A DNA stretch of 64,000 bases from Escherichia hormaechei_A. Its GTDB lineage: Bacteria > Pseudomonadota > Gammaproteobacteria > Enterobacterales > Enterobacteriaceae. Location: contig CP170191.1 in NCBI GenBank assembly GCA_042434945.1, positions 2,976,001-3,040,000 on the forward strand, read 5' to 3'. Position 1 is the stretch's first letter; each line of letters starts with the position of its first letter. Positions 31,597 through 41,499 of the stretch are shown piece by piece. Under the pieces are notes generated by a model. It saw only the letters and a program-made list of their open reading frames with translations. It did no database searches and had not been told where the DNA came from. The translations under genes and the position numbers were made by a program.

Positions 31597-33258
31597 ATGT
31601 TGGCACAACTGACCATCAGCAACTTTGCTATCGTTCGTGAGCTTGAGATTGATTTTCATAGCGGCATGACCGTAATAACTGGCGAGACCGGCGCGGGTAA
31701 ATCTATTGCAATAGATGCCCTCGGTCTTTGTCTCGGTGGTCGCGCTGAAGCCGACATGGTGCGTACCGGCGCTGCTCGCGCTGACCTGTGCGCCCGTTTT
31801 TCTCTGAAAGATACGCCAGCGGCTCTGCGCTGGCTGGAAGAAAACCAGCTTGAAGACGGGCATGAATGTTTGCTTCGTCGCGTGATCAGCAGCGATGGTC
31901 GCTCCCGTGGTTTCATCAACGGTACAGCTGTTCCTCTGTCACAACTGCGCGAACTGGGTCAGTTGCTGATTCAGATCCATGGTCAGCACGCTCATCAATT
32001 ACTCACCAAACCTGAGCACCAAAAATTCCTGCTTGATGGCTATGCCAATGAAACCTCTCTACTGCAGGAAATGACCGCACGTTATCAGTTGTGGCATCAA
32101 AGCTGCCGTGACCTCGCGCATCATCAACAGTTAAGTCAGGAACGCGCCGCCCGTGCGGAACTGCTGCAATACCAATTAAAAGAACTTAACGAATTTAATC
32201 CGCAGCCCGGAGAGTTTGAACAAATCGACGAAGAGTACAAACGTCTGGCGAACAGCGGTCAATTGCTGACCACCAGCCAGAATGCATTGGCATTAATGGC
32301 CGACGGTGAAGACGCAAACCTGCAAAGTCAGCTTTACACGGCTAAACAACTGGTGAGCGAATTGATTGGCATGGACAGCAAACTGTCCGGCGTACTTGAT
32401 ATGCTGGAAGAAGCTACCATCCAGATTGCTGAAGCCAGCGATGAACTGCGCCACTACTGCGATCGTCTGGATCTCGATCCCAATCGACTATTTGAACTTG
32501 AACAGCGCATCTCAAAACAGATTTCGCTGGCACGTAAACATCACGTCAGCCCTGAGGCATTGCCACAGTATTACCAGTCGCTACTGGAAGAACAGCAGCA
32601 ACTGGACGATCAGGCCGACTCACAAGAAACGCTTGCGCTGGCGGTAACGAAACATCATCAGCAGGCACTGGAAATCGCGCGCGCATTACACCAACAACGC
32701 CAGCAATATGCAGAAGAACTTGCACAGCTGATCACCGACAGTATGCATGCGCTCTCAATGCCGCATGGGCAGTTTACGATCGATGTTAAATTTGACGAGC
32801 ATCACCTGGGCGCTGACGGTGCCGATCGTATTGAGTTTCAGGTAACCACCAACCCAGGTCAGCCAATGCAGCCTATTGCCAAAGTCGCATCCGGTGGTGA
32901 ATTGTCCCGCATCGCACTGGCAATCCAGGTCATCACGGCGCGTAAAATGGAAACCCCGGCACTGATTTTTGATGAAGTGGATGTAGGGATTAGCGGTCCA
33001 ACAGCGGCAGTTGTCGGCAAACTGCTGCGTCAACTCGGCGAATCAACTCAGGTGATGTGTGTTACCCACCTGCCACAAGTCGCGGGATGTGGTCATCAAC
33101 ACTATTTTGTCAGCAAAGAAACCGATGGTGCGATGACAGAAACGCATATGCAATCCCTGAATAAAAAAGCGCGGTTACAAGAGCTGGCGCGCCTGCTTGG
33201 TGGCAGTGAAGTCACACGTAATACACTGGCGAATGCGAAAGAACTGCTTGCAGCGTAA
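31597..33258 (+). CDS. recN: DNA repair protein RecN
   Basis: A 553-residue SMC-like ATPase acting in recombinational repair of double-strand breaks. The N-terminal Walker A GETGAGKS is at residues 29-36. A long coiled coil with Gln-rich stretches follows (about 150-350). The C-terminal half-ABC has signature SGGELSR and Walker B ALIFDEVDVGI. It is strongly SOS-induced; two LexA boxes precede it. Confidence 0.98.
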   Translation: MLAQLTISNFAIVRELEIDFHSGMTVITGETGAGKSIAIDALGLCLGGRAEADMVRTGAARADLCARFSLKDTPAALRWLEENQLEDGHECLLRRVISSDGRSRGFINGTAVPLSQLRELGQLLIQIHGQHAHQLLTKPEHQKFLLDGYANETSLLQEMTARYQLWHQSCRDLAHHQQLSQERAARAELLQYQLKELNEFNPQPGEFEQIDEEYKRLANSGQLLTTSQNALALMADGEDANLQSQLYTAKQLVSELIGMDSKLSGVLDMLEEATIQIAEASDELRHYCDRLDLDPNRLFELEQRISKQISLARKHHVSPEALPQYYQSLLEEQQQLDDQADSQETLALAVTKHHQQALEIARALHQQRQQYAEELAQLITDSMHALSMPHGQFTIDVKFDEHHLGADGADRIEFQVTTNPGQPMQPIAKVASGGELSRIALAIQVITARKMETPALIFDEVDVGISGPTAAVVGKLLRQLGESTQVMCVTHLPQVAGCGHQHYFVSKETDGAMTETHMQSLNKKARLQELARLLGGSEVTRNTLANAKELLAA

Positions 33259-33406
33259 ACTTTTTTCCTGCTTCACGGTCAGAGTAAACAGCAAAACGCC
33301 GTAAGACCGGAAAGCAAAAGGTTTTAAAGTGATGAAAGGTCTATTATCATCGGCATATTACAGATGAGCCACGTACTGCTCGGGCCCGAAAAGGAATCAA
33401 ATCACT

Positions 33407-33748
33407 ATGCGCTGTAAAACGCTGACTGCTGCAGCAGCAGTACTATTGATGTTGACCGCAGGCTGTTCCACTCTGGAGCGAGTGGTTTACCGTCCTGACA
33501 TCAACCAGGGGAACTATCTGACCGCTAACGACGTATCCAAAATACGTGTTGGCATGACGCAACAACAAGTTGCGTACGCATTGGGTACACCGCTGATGTC
33601 CGATCCATTTGGTACGAATACCTGGTTCTATGTCTTCCGCCAGCAACCAGGTCATGAAGGTGTAACGCAGCAAACGCTGACGCTGACCTTTAACAGTAGC
33701 GGTGTGTTGACCAATATTGATAACAAACCTGCGCTGAGTGGTAACTAA
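33407..33748 (+). CDS. bamE: Outer membrane assembly lipoprotein BamE
   Basis: A 113-residue lipoprotein of the BAM complex (formerly SmpA). The lipobox LTAGC gives lipid Cys20. The mature SmpA/OmlA domain includes [32 protein letters not shown] precedes the ATG. Confidence 0.97.
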
Positions 33749-33773
33749 TAATAAAGTTGCTCTCAAAGACGTT

Positions 33774-33802
33774 AAAAAAGGTGCTCAATGAGCACCTTTT
33801 TT
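33774..33802. terminator. Bidirectional terminator between bamE and ratB
   Basis: AAAAAAGGTGCTC-AAT-GAGCACCTTTTTT, a perfect stem with A/T flanks on both sides, serving convergent bamE and ratAB. Confidence 0.9.
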
Positions 33803-33809
33803 CTGTCTG

Positions 33810-34100
33810 TTATTTATTCGCTGATTTTTCTGCTCGTTGCCTGCGAAGCTCTTTCGGATCGGCAATGAGAGGGCGATAAATCTCCACCCGATCGCCATCA
33901 TGCACACTATCGCTTAGTTTTGCCGGACGGCTGTAAATGCCGACTTTGTTTTTAGTTAAATCGATATCGGTACGCAATTCCAGCAAGCCACTGGCGCGAA
34001 TAGCTTCTTCAACCGTCGCGCCCTCCTGCAGCGTCACGCGCTGCAGGTACTGCTTCTCAGGTAGCGCATAAGCCACCTCAACGGCAATTTTACCTGGCAC
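33810..34100 (-). CDS. ratB: RnfH family ubiquitin-like protein RatB (PasI)
   Basis: A 96-residue beta-grasp protein, proposed partner/antitoxin of RatA. I start at GTG 34098-34100 (PGKIAVEVAYALPEK follows), the E. coli start; the longer open frame upstream is inside ratA. It overlaps the end of ratA by 11 bases, indicating coupling. Confidence 0.92.
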   Translation of the reverse strand: MPGKIAVEVAYALPEKQYLQRVTLQEGATVEEAIRASGLLELRTDIDLTKNKVGIYSRPAKLSDSVHDGDRVEIYRPLIADPKELRRQRAEKSANK

Positions 34101-34527
34101 TGTAAACCTCTTTCGCACGAACCGTAAAAGCCTGGACCATATTAGCCGCCAGCTCTTTAAACACGCGACCAAAGGCGAGTTCAATCAACTTATTGGTAAA
34201 CTCAAAGTCGAGATGAAACTCGATACGACACGCCTCCTGGCTCAGCGGCGTAAACTTCCATCCACCAATCAATTTCTTGAACGGCCCATCCACCAGATTC
34301 ATAAGAATACTTTGGTTACTGGTCAACTGGTTGCGGGTAGTAAACGTTTTGCTGATCCCAGCCTTAGAGACATCTACCGCCGCAGTCATCTGCCCAGGAG
34401 TGGACTCCAGAATCCGACTTCCGGTACAACCCGGCAAAAACTGAGGATAAGACTGAACGTCATTCACTAACTGATACATTTGCTCCGCGCTGTAGGGTAC
34501 CAGTGCGGTCCGGCTAATCTGAGGCAT
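34090..34527 (-). CDS. ratA: Ribosome association toxin RatA / START-like protein (PasT)
   Basis: A 145-residue START/COQ10-fold protein (MPQISRTALVPYSAEQMYQLVNDVQSYPQFLPGC). In E. coli it was described as inhibiting 70S association and, as PasT, in stress resistance; a ubiquinone-related role is suggested by the fold. I start at ATG 34525-34527; an upstream in-frame ATG would add 13 hydrophobic residues (MILFVGFLLMEIV). Confidence 0.92.
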   Translation of the reverse strand: MPQISRTALVPYSAEQMYQLVNDVQSYPQFLPGCTGSRILESTPGQMTAAVDVSKAGISKTFTTRNQLTSNQSILMNLVDGPFKKLIGGWKFTPLSQEACRIEFHLDFEFTNKLIELAFGRVFKELAANMVQAFTVRAKEVYSAR

Positions 34528-34697
34528 AACAATTTCCATCAACAAAAATCCAACAAATAATATCATTTATCCTGCTGTAAAAAAAACGCTATCCCGGCGC
34601 TGGGTAACATCGGGTTCATGCTAAGATAGAGCCTTGTCCCCCGCAGGATTGATATGGGGTGTTTTCGATTTCAGATTACCGATGATTCACGACGCTT

Positions 34698-35180
34698 ATG
34701 ACGAAGAAAAAAGCACATAAACCTGGTTCAGCGACCATCGCGCTTAACAAGCGCGCCCGTCACGAATACTTTATCGAAGAAGAGTTCGAAGCGGGACTTG
34801 CCCTGCAAGGCTGGGAAGTTAAATCCCTGCGCGCAGGAAAAGCCAATATCAGCGACAGCTATGTCCTTCTGCGTGACGGAGAAGCGTTCCTGTTTGGCGC
34901 AAACATCACGCCAATGGCAGTGGCCTCCACGCATGTGGTGTGCGATCCTACCCGTACCCGCAAGTTACTTCTCAACCAGCGCGAACTGGACTCATTGTAC
35001 GGTCGCGTCAATCGAGAAGGCTATACCGTAGTGGCGCTCTCCCTGTACTGGAAAAATGCCTGGTGCAAAGTGAAAATCGGCGTCGCCAAAGGTAAGAAAC
35101 AGCACGATAAACGTTCAGATATCAAAGAGCGCGAATGGCAGGTGGATAAAGCGCGTATCATGAAAAACGCCCACCGTTAA
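34698..35180 (+). CDS. smpB: SsrA-binding protein SmpB
   Basis: A 160-residue OB-fold protein that escorts tmRNA to stalled ribosomes. Conserved segments: [26 protein letters not shown] and the basic tail [22 protein letters not shown] that enters the empty mRNA channel. Located 205 bases upstream of ssrA, divergent from ratA. Confidence 0.98.
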
Positions 35181-35385
35181 ACCTGCACTCCAATTATTGA
35201 CCAGTTCCTCACCGCGCCTCCCTCTCCGGCGGCGCGAATGAACATCTTATTGGCTATCACATCCGACACAAATGTTGCCATCCCATTGCTTAATCGAATA
35301 AAAATCAGGCTACATGGGTGCTAAATCTTTAACGATGAGGCTGGTCATGGCGCTCATAAATCTGGTATACTTACCTTTACACATT

Positions 35386-35748
35386 GGGGCTGATTCTGGA
35401 TTCGACGGGATTTGCGAAACCCAAGGTGCATGCCGAGGGGCGGTTGGCCTCGTAAAAAGCCGCAAAAAATAGTCGCAAACGACGAAAACTACGCTTTAGC
35501 AGCTTAATAACCTGCTTAGAGCCCTCTCTCCCTAGCCTCCGCTCTTAGGACGGGGATCAAGAGAGGTCAAACCCAAAAGAGATCGCGTGGAAGCCCTGCC
35601 TGGGGTTGAAGCGTTAAAACTTAATCAGGCTAGTTTGTTAGTGGCGTGTCCGTCCGCAGCTGGCAAGCGAATGTAAAGACTGACTAAGCATGTAGTACCG
35701 AGGATGTAGGAATTTCGGACGCGGGTTCAACTCCCGCCAGCTCCACCA
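35386..35748 (+). ncRNA. ssrA: tmRNA (10Sa RNA)
   Basis: 363 bases matching E. coli tmRNA, from GGGGCTGATTCTGG to the encoded CCA (GCCAGCTCCACCA). It rescues stalled ribosomes. The tag reading frame (resume codon GCA at 35475) encodes ANDENYALAA and stops at 35505 with tandem TAA. A -10-like TATACT lies at 35366-35371. Its 3' end serves as the attachment site of the downstream element and remains intact. Confidence 0.98.
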
Positions 35749-35760
35749 AAATTCTCCATC
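35714..35760 (+). other. Probable attL at the 3' end of ssrA
   Basis: The integrase gene of a CP4-57-type element starts about 200 bases downstream. CP4-57 integrates at the 3' end of ssrA, regenerating the tmRNA end (GGGTTCAACTCCCGCCAG CTCCACCA). The exact core cannot be fixed because the right copy is outside the window. Confidence 0.6.
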
Positions 35761-35794
35761 GGTGATTACCAGAGTCATCCGATGAAGTCCTAAG

Positions 35795-35828
35795 AGCCCG
35801 CACGGCGCAAGCCCTGCGGGCTTTTTTG
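35795..35828 (+). terminator. ssrA terminator
   Basis: AGCCCGCA-CGGCGCAAGCCC-TGCGGGCT followed by six T, 47 bases after the tmRNA 3' end. Confidence 0.85.
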
Positions 35829-35952
35829 TGCCCTCATTTTGTCCCGCGAAGTCTGATGCCGACTAATTAAATCCGAACCTTTTAGGCACCTTGTTAGGCA
35901 CCTCATAAAGCTTTATTGTTTTTGAGGTGCCTAAAACTATGGAAACCCGGCA

Positions 35953-37194
35953 ATGGCAAGACAAACCAAACCTCTATCCGTTAAAGAAATTGAATCTGCT
36001 AAGCCCAAGGAAGCGGACTACGTTCTCTATGATGGTGATGGCCTTGAGCTACTAATCAAATCCAGCGGAAGTAAAATCTGGCAGTTTCGCTACATTCGCC
36101 CTGTCACTAAGAAACGTGCGAAGAAGAGCATAGGCCCCTACCCGTCAGTTACCCTTGCCGATGCCCGAAACTATCGGGCAGAGTCCCGCTCTCTTCTGGC
36201 GAAACAAATTGATCCCCAGGAACATCAGCAGGAACAACTGCGCAGTTCAATTGAAGCCAAAACCAATACTTTCCAGCTCGTAGCTGAACGTTGGTGGAAT
36301 GTGAAGAAAGCAAGCGTGACAGCGGACTATGCAGAAGATATCTGGCGCTCTCTTGAGAGAGATGTCTTTCCTGCAATTGGGGACGTTAGCGTTACAGATA
36401 TTAAAGCTCACACACTGGTTCAGGCCGTTCAACCTGTTCAGGCCAGAGGAGCACTGGAAACCGTTCGTCGACTGTGCCAACGCATTAATGAGGTCATGAT
36501 CTATGCCCAAAACACAGGGCTGATTGATGCTGTTCCCAGTGTCAACATTGGCAAGGCATTTGAGAAGCCGCAGAAGAAGAATATGCCAAGTATTCGCCCG
36601 GATCAGTTGCCTCAGTTGATGCAAACGATGCGAACAGCCAGCATTAGCCTTTCAACACGCTGCTTGTTCATGTGGCAACTTCTTACTATCACCCGTCCCG
36701 CCGAAGCGGCTGAAGCTCGCTGGGATGAAGTAGACCTAGAAGCCCGAGAATGGAAGATTCCTGCAGCACGCATGAAAATGAACCGCGACCATACTGTTCC
36801 ATTGTCAGATGAAGCAATTGCGATACTGGAGATGATGAAGCCGTTAAGTGGAAATCGAGAATTTATCTTTCCCAGCCGCATCAAGCCAAACCAGCCGATG
36901 AACAGTCAAACCGTTAACGCATCGCTTAAACGCGCAGGTTTTGGTGGGGTGCTCGTTTCACACGGTTTGCGATCTATTGCCAGTACAGCTCTCAACGAGC
37001 AAGGTTTTCCGCCTGATGTGATTGAGGCAGCACTTGCTCATGTGGATAAGAATGAGGTTCGGCGTGCTTATAACCGCAGCGATTACCTGGAGCAACGACG
37101 TCCAATGATGCAATGGTGGGCTGATTTTGTGATGGCTGCGGATCGTGGAAGTATGATTGAGGGAGGTACGAAAGGAATGCGTTTAGCGGGATGA
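35953..37194 (+). CDS. intA: CP4-57-type tyrosine integrase IntA
   Basis: A 413-residue P4-family site-specific recombinase inserting the element into ssrA. An N-terminal DUF4102 arm-binding domain (1-90, LSVKEIESAKPKEADYVLYDGDGLELLIK) precedes a SAM-like core-binding domain (100-190) and the catalytic domain, with Arg248 (TITRPAEAAEARW), His337-x-x-Arg340 (SHGLR), His363 and the nucleophile Tyr373 (RRAYNRSDY). The set is complete, so the enzyme should be active. Length equals K-12 IntA as I recall it. Confidence 0.95.
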   Translation: MARQTKPLSVKEIESAKPKEADYVLYDGDGLELLIKSSGSKIWQFRYIRPVTKKRAKKSIGPYPSVTLADARNYRAESRSLLAKQIDPQEHQQEQLRSSIEAKTNTFQLVAERWWNVKKASVTADYAEDIWRSLERDVFPAIGDVSVTDIKAHTLVQAVQPVQARGALETVRRLCQRINEVMIYAQNTGLIDAVPSVNIGKAFEKPQKKNMPSIRPDQLPQLMQTMRTASISLSTRCLFMWQLLTITRPAEAAEARWDEVDLEAREWKIPAARMKMNRDHTVPLSDEAIAILEMMKPLSGNREFIFPSRIKPNQPMNSQTVNASLKRAGFGGVLVSHGLRSIASTALNEQGFPPDVIEAALAHVDKNEVRRAYNRSDYLEQRRPMMQWWADFVMAADRGSMIEGGTKGMRLAG

Positions 37195-37331
37195 CGGATA
37201 ATTAATGACAGTTCCCACTTTAGTAGTGGCCAGATGAGAATTTATATTTCAAGCGAAAGCTAATAGTTTTAGAAATCAAGCTAATTAGCATAATATCTCT
37301 TAATTGAAGGGATATGGAGCCGCAGAAATAA

Positions 37332-40300
37332 ATGAAGACACGGCAGTATGCGCAAAAATCAATCTTCGATCTGGAAGCAATCTTCGAGCAGTCCAGCAAC
37401 AATGTTAGCGAACTTGAACAGTTGTTGAGCGAGCTGACCTTTCGCAACACTGCCAGGGCGCGGACGCTGACGGCTAAAATCGAGCAATCTCTATTTGCAC
37501 TAAGCGGCCACAGCGTGGTCGCCATGTCGGCTTCCAGCCCATCAACACACCATCCCGATTCGGTGTCCATTCAATCTTCTCGAGTTGTGCCCCACAATTC
37601 GCCTGCTGCGGAAGAGCAACTTCAACTGAAGGCCATCCCAGATTCTGCCATACGAGAGCAATTCGACAAAGACCAAATCGACCTTGGTCCGATCCCGTCT
37701 TTTTCTCCATCAGGTAAGGCGAATGATGCGCGAGCAATACTGGCAGCATGGACAGCCCTCGAAGCACTGTCGCCTCAAGCTTATAAACGCCCAGAGGATA
37801 TGGCAACCGGCGACCGCTCTAGGGTTGCTCTATTGGAGCGAGGTGTTCCATGGGGACCAAATGCCCGCAGCAAGCCCAGTTATAAGCTTTATTTCGAGGT
37901 CGTCCTCGGCTCCATCGCTCTCGACAAGGCGACGGACGAGCTGGTCAAGGTTTTTGGCGAGGATGAGGAGCGTTCACGCCCGGACGGTAAGAAAGCGGCC
38001 ATCGGCTCGATCCTGATCGACAAAGAAGGCTTTGTGCTTGAGGACAAAGGCGTTGCCGTGTCCAGTTTTGCCTGGGCACTCAAGCCGGCTCTCGATCTGA
38101 AGCTTGGGAGTTTAGGGAATTGGCCGAATGTTGAGCCGCGCATTATCGAGCATCTGGATCGAATGGTTCGCCACCACAACAAAGATGGAGAACCCATACC
38201 GATCGATCTGAATGTTGTTCATAACGCTTATAAATGGCTTGTATCGCAGTTCAGTGTACCCGAGCATTTGGTTGAGCCACCCACATTCGCGATTAAGGTG
38301 TTTCATCATTTCAAGGCTAAGGCGCCGCCTGAACCTTCGTTACTGAATTCCTTCTATCTTGAAGATCTCGGTGAAGCAACCAAATTGCTCGAGACGGGCA
38401 AAGCCGGAACCGGTTTGCGCCGCTACATGGGAATTGGAAGACCTGACCAGAAAATCGACGTGCTATCGCCCATTTCCGCAGTTGAGCCGTTCGTCGCACC
38501 GTCGCTCATGCCGCAGGCTCGTTGGCCTTCGAAAGGCGGCCATCCACTGGTGCTGCTTCAACAGGCTGCCGTGAATGCGGCGCGTGCTGAGCTGAATGAT
38601 GCTCCAGGTATCATCGGCGTCAATGGGCCTCCGGGAACCGGAAAGACCACTCTTCTCCGGGATATCGTCGTTGGATGCATTCTCGATCGGGCCACGGCGA
38701 TGTCCGGCTTCAACAAACCGCAGGATGCCTTTTCCACAACAGGCGAGAAGCTGGCATTCGGTTCCAATGCATTCCTGCACTTCTACAAGTTACATGCATC
38801 CTTGAAGGGCCATGAGATCGTCGTAGCCTCCTCCAATAACAAAGCGGTCGAAAACGTCAGTAAAGAGCTTCCTCTCAAGGAAGCCAATGGTCGCCATGAA
38901 CAGATCGCCTACTTCCGGTCCATCAGCGATCTGATTGCGAATCCCAAACGCGCCGGCTATTTCGAAGCCGAGGCCGAGGGGGGCATCCCCTCCGACACTG
39001 TCGAAACCTGGGGGTTGATCGCCGCAGCTCTCGGCAAGAGCAGCAACCGAGGCGCGTTTCAGCAAGGTTTCTGGTGGAATGAAGACGGTGGTTTCCTTAC
39101 CTACCTGAAAGCAGCTCGCGGCATAAATGTCATGCGTGAGATCAAGGACGAGCGAACTGGCGAAACCATCGATCGCGTGATGCCCAGCGTGGTTGTCAAT
39201 GAGCGGCCCAGCACCAACGAAGCGGATGCTGCTGCGGCCTGGCAGAAAGCGCGAACCGCCTTTCTTAAACTTAAGGAGACGGTAGACGCCGAAATCGCCA
39301 GCATCGAAGAGATGCGACGGGATATCCAGGCGCTCAAGGGAGCGATCACCGAACTTCAAAGAGCTGAACAGCGTCGACCGAGTCTGAATGAAGCCGTCGA
39401 AGAGGCACACAAGACTGCTGAATCCTGCCAACGAGAGCATGAGAAGGCAAAATCGCAGATCGAGCAGGACAAGATCATGCTCGACAGCCATCTTGCTTGC
39501 CGTCCAGGTTTCTTCTCCCGTTTGTTTGCGACTGCGGCCTGGAAGTCGTGGAGATCGACACTGCAGAAGCTCTCGGCGACCTTGCAGCAATCAGTCATAC
39601 GGGCGCAGGGGACGGACGGTGCCCTAGAGCTTGCAAGGGCTGAGTGGGGCAATACTGAGTCCCAGTTACAGCAACTCGACCAGGAAATTTCCAGCAAATG
39701 TCAGGCTGTCTCGGAATTGAAGGCAACCGAGGCACAGGCACGAAACCGTATGGGAGACAGGGTCGTTGATGCGAGGTTCTTCGAGCTCGAGCACGAGGCT
39801 ATCCACCTCACTGCACCCTGGCTTCCCGATGAGGTTCATCGCCTGCGGGAGGATCTTTTCGCCGCTGCCCTGACTGTGCATAAAACGTTCATCGATGCTT
39901 CGGCCAGCCGCTTGCAACACAATCTTGGGTTATTGATGTCAGGCATGGTAGCTGGTGCCTTCCAGTCTTCCGCTCACCGTGAACTTCTCCCCGACCTTTG
40001 GTCAAGCCTTTTCGTGGTTGTGCCGACCGTGTCCACGACATTCGCCTCTGTTCGGACGATGTTCGGGGATCTGCCACCAGAGAGCATTGGTTGGCTTCTG
40101 GTAGATGAAGCGGGCCAAGCCGTTCCTCAGGCAGCAGTTGGAGCTATCATGCGGGCAAAGCGCTCCATCGTGGTAGGTGACCCGTTGCAAATCCCACCTG
40201 TAGTTTCACTTCCTGAAAAGCTGAACGCCGAAATCTGCAAGTTCTTTGACATTGACCAAGTCGAATGGTCTGCCCCCGCAGCATCTACGCAGACCCTTGC

Positions 40301-40961
40301 TGATCAGGCATCGCGCTTCAAATCCACCTTCGTCATGGACGTAGGTGATCGAGAAGTCGGGCTGCCATTGCTCGTTCACAGGCGTTGCCAGAACCCAATG
40401 TTTGATGTTTCTAACTCCATCGCCTATGCCGGGCAGATGGTCCATGCTGTCGGGCCTAAAAAACCCGGATCTATCGGCTCGGCTTTGGGGAGATCTCACT
40501 GGGTGGATATCAATGGCGATGCTGAGACGAAGTGGTGTCCCGACGAGGGCGAAGCGGTTGTGCGAATGCTCAAAGAGCTGGCAGCATCGGGCATTACAAA
40601 TCCGGACGTATTTATCATCACACCATTCAAGATCGTAGAGCAGAACATGCGTCGGCGTCTCGACAGTGAAACTGATCTGCTGCGAACGTTCGGCGTAAAG
40701 CTGGATGAATGGTGCCGTGATCGTGTAGGCACAATCCACACGTTCCAGGGCCGAGAGGCGGACACGGTAATCCTGTTGCTGGGTGCGCCGAAAGCGAGTC
40801 AGCAAAGGGCACGTCAGTGGGCGGCAAGCCCACCAAACATAATCAATGTAGCCGTCTCACGCGCCAAGCAAAACCTGTATGTGGTCGGCTCGGCTGCTGC
40901 ATGGGCAGGGGCGGGAACTAGCCTTCAGGTCCTGCATCGGCAATTGGCGAAATCAGCCTAA
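37332..40961 (+). CDS. Large SF1 (Upf1/DNA2-like) helicase with internal coiled coil
   Basis: A 1209-residue protein. An N-terminal region (about 1-400) has no domain I recognise. Helicase motif I is NGPPGTGKTT near residue 432. A long charged coiled coil (about 640-800, EEMRRDIQALKGAITELQRAE; SQIEQDKIMLDSH) is inserted before motif II, LLVDEAGQAVPQAA near 922, with GDPLQIPPV after it, and motifs V/VI TIHTFQGREADTV (about 1134) and NVAVSRAKQNLYVV (about 1171). This is the AAA_11/AAA_12 arrangement of SF1B helicases on RNA or DNA. The gene is visibly more G+C-rich than the following 42-kb region, suggesting separate acquisition. A role in defence is inferred from position only. The RBS is weak. 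Confidence 0.82.
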   Translation: MKTRQYAQKSIFDLEAIFEQSSNNVSELEQLLSELTFRNTARARTLTAKIEQSLFALSGHSVVAMSASSPSTHHPDSVSIQSSRVVPHNSPAAEEQLQLKAIPDSAIREQFDKDQIDLGPIPSFSPSGKANDARAILAAWTALEALSPQAYKRPEDMATGDRSRVALLERGVPWGPNARSKPSYKLYFEVVLGSIALDKATDELVKVFGEDEERSRPDGKKAAIGSILIDKEGFVLEDKGVAVSSFAWALKPALDLKLGSLGNWPNVEPRIIEHLDRMVRHHNKDGEPIPIDLNVVHNAYKWLVSQFSVPEHLVEPPTFAIKVFHHFKAKAPPEPSLLNSFYLEDLGEATKLLETGKAGTGLRRYMGIGRPDQKIDVLSPISAVEPFVAPSLMPQARWPSKGGHPLVLLQQAAVNAARAELNDAPGIIGVNGPPGTGKTTLLRDIVVGCILDRATAMSGFNKPQDAFSTTGEKLAFGSNAFLHFYKLHASLKGHEIVVASSNNKAVENVSKELPLKEANGRHEQIAYFRSISDLIANPKRAGYFEAEAEGGIPSDTVETWGLIAAALGKSSNRGAFQQGFWWNEDGGFLTYLKAARGINVMREIKDERTGETIDRVMPSVVVNERPSTNEADAAAAWQKARTAFLKLKETVDAEIASIEEMRRDIQALKGAITELQRAEQRRPSLNEAVEEAHKTAESCQREHEKAKSQIEQDKIMLDSHLACRPGFFSRLFATAAWKSWRSTLQKLSATLQQSVIRAQGTDGALELARAEWGNTESQLQQLDQEISSKCQAVSELKATEAQARNRMGDRVVDARFFELEHEAIHLTAPWLPDEVHRLREDLFAAALTVHKTFIDASASRLQHNLGLLMSGMVAGAFQSSAHRELLPDLWSSLFVVVPTVSTTFASVRTMFGDLPPESIGWLLVDEAGQAVPQAAVGAIMRAKRSIVVGDPLQIPPVVSLPEKLNAEICKFFDIDQVEWSAPAASTQTLADQASRFKSTFVMDVGDREVGLPLLVHRRCQNPMFDVSNSIAYAGQMVHAVGPKKPGSIGSALGRSHWVDINGDAETKWCPDEGEAVVRMLKELAASGITNPDVFIITPFKIVEQNMRRRLDSETDLLRTFGVKLDEWCRDRVGTIHTFQGREADTVILLLGAPKASQQRARQWAASPPNIINVAVSRAKQNLYVVGSAAAWAGAGTSLQVLHRQLAKSA

Positions 40962-40975
40962 CAATCTCCGAGGTG

Positions 40976-40993
40976 GCCCTCATTATTGAGGGC
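40976..40993 (+). terminator. Hairpin after the SF1 helicase gene
   Basis: GCCCTCA-TTAT-TGAGGGC, 14 bases after the stop. It lacks a T-run, so it is only terminator-like. Confidence 0.4.
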
Positions 40994-41175
40994 TCATCGC
41001 GACTCATTTTTGGCTAACTTCAGTAATGGGCTGGCCGCTATGTGTTAAAATCTGACATTGCTCACATAATAGTCAAGCAGTCACTTTTCACCGCCCATCC
41101 AAGCTTGATAATTCTTACCGCTCCCCTTATATCCACACTGAGGAATAACCTCTGACATGGCTAAGGAGTATGATT

Positions 41176-41304
41176 ATGGGGCTTAAACCTGGTCCAAAAC
41201 CAATCGCAAAATCAACAGGAAAACCCGATCAACGCAGACGTGATAATAAGGATACACCCGGCAATACCCCAGGACTGAAACCAAGCAAATCAACTGGGAA
41301 GTAA
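41176..41304 (+). CDS. 42-residue basic Gly/Pro/Lys peptide with an internal repeat
   Basis: A small protein not matched to any family I know. Residues 1-16 (MGLKPGPKPIAKSTGK) and 33-42 (GLKPSKSTGK) repeat the same GLKP...KSTGK theme around a charged middle (PDQRRRDNKDTPGNTP). It is highly basic, without hydrophobic segments, and probably binds nucleic acid or is disordered. AAGGAG at 41163-41168 sits 7 bases before this ATG, a strong ribosome binding site; an ATG two codons earlier is too close to it. It lies between the SF1 helicase and the 259-residue gene, with an imperfect hairpin (41311-41339) after it. Confidence 0.65.
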   Translation: MGLKPGPKPIAKSTGKPDQRRRDNKDTPGNTPGLKPSKSTGK

Positions 41305-41499
41305 TCGTTTAAGGGTATGGAGAATTCATCTATACCCTTATCTCATCAAATCAGTCTGCTTTAGCCCGTTTAGTGCCAGGAGCAGACGTTCAGCTGTTTA
41401 TTTTTTGGCATGAAACTGCGCGCTCTTTGGACGTTCAGATTATTTTGTACAGTTTTAATTAATCCATCCAGTTTCTACGCTTTTTTGCTCTGGAGGCGT

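Noticed and set aside
38790..39590. A 266-codon minus-strand frame inside the SF1 helicase gene
   Set aside because: It overlaps the helicase coding sequence in a G+C-rich stretch where antisense frames stay open by chance.
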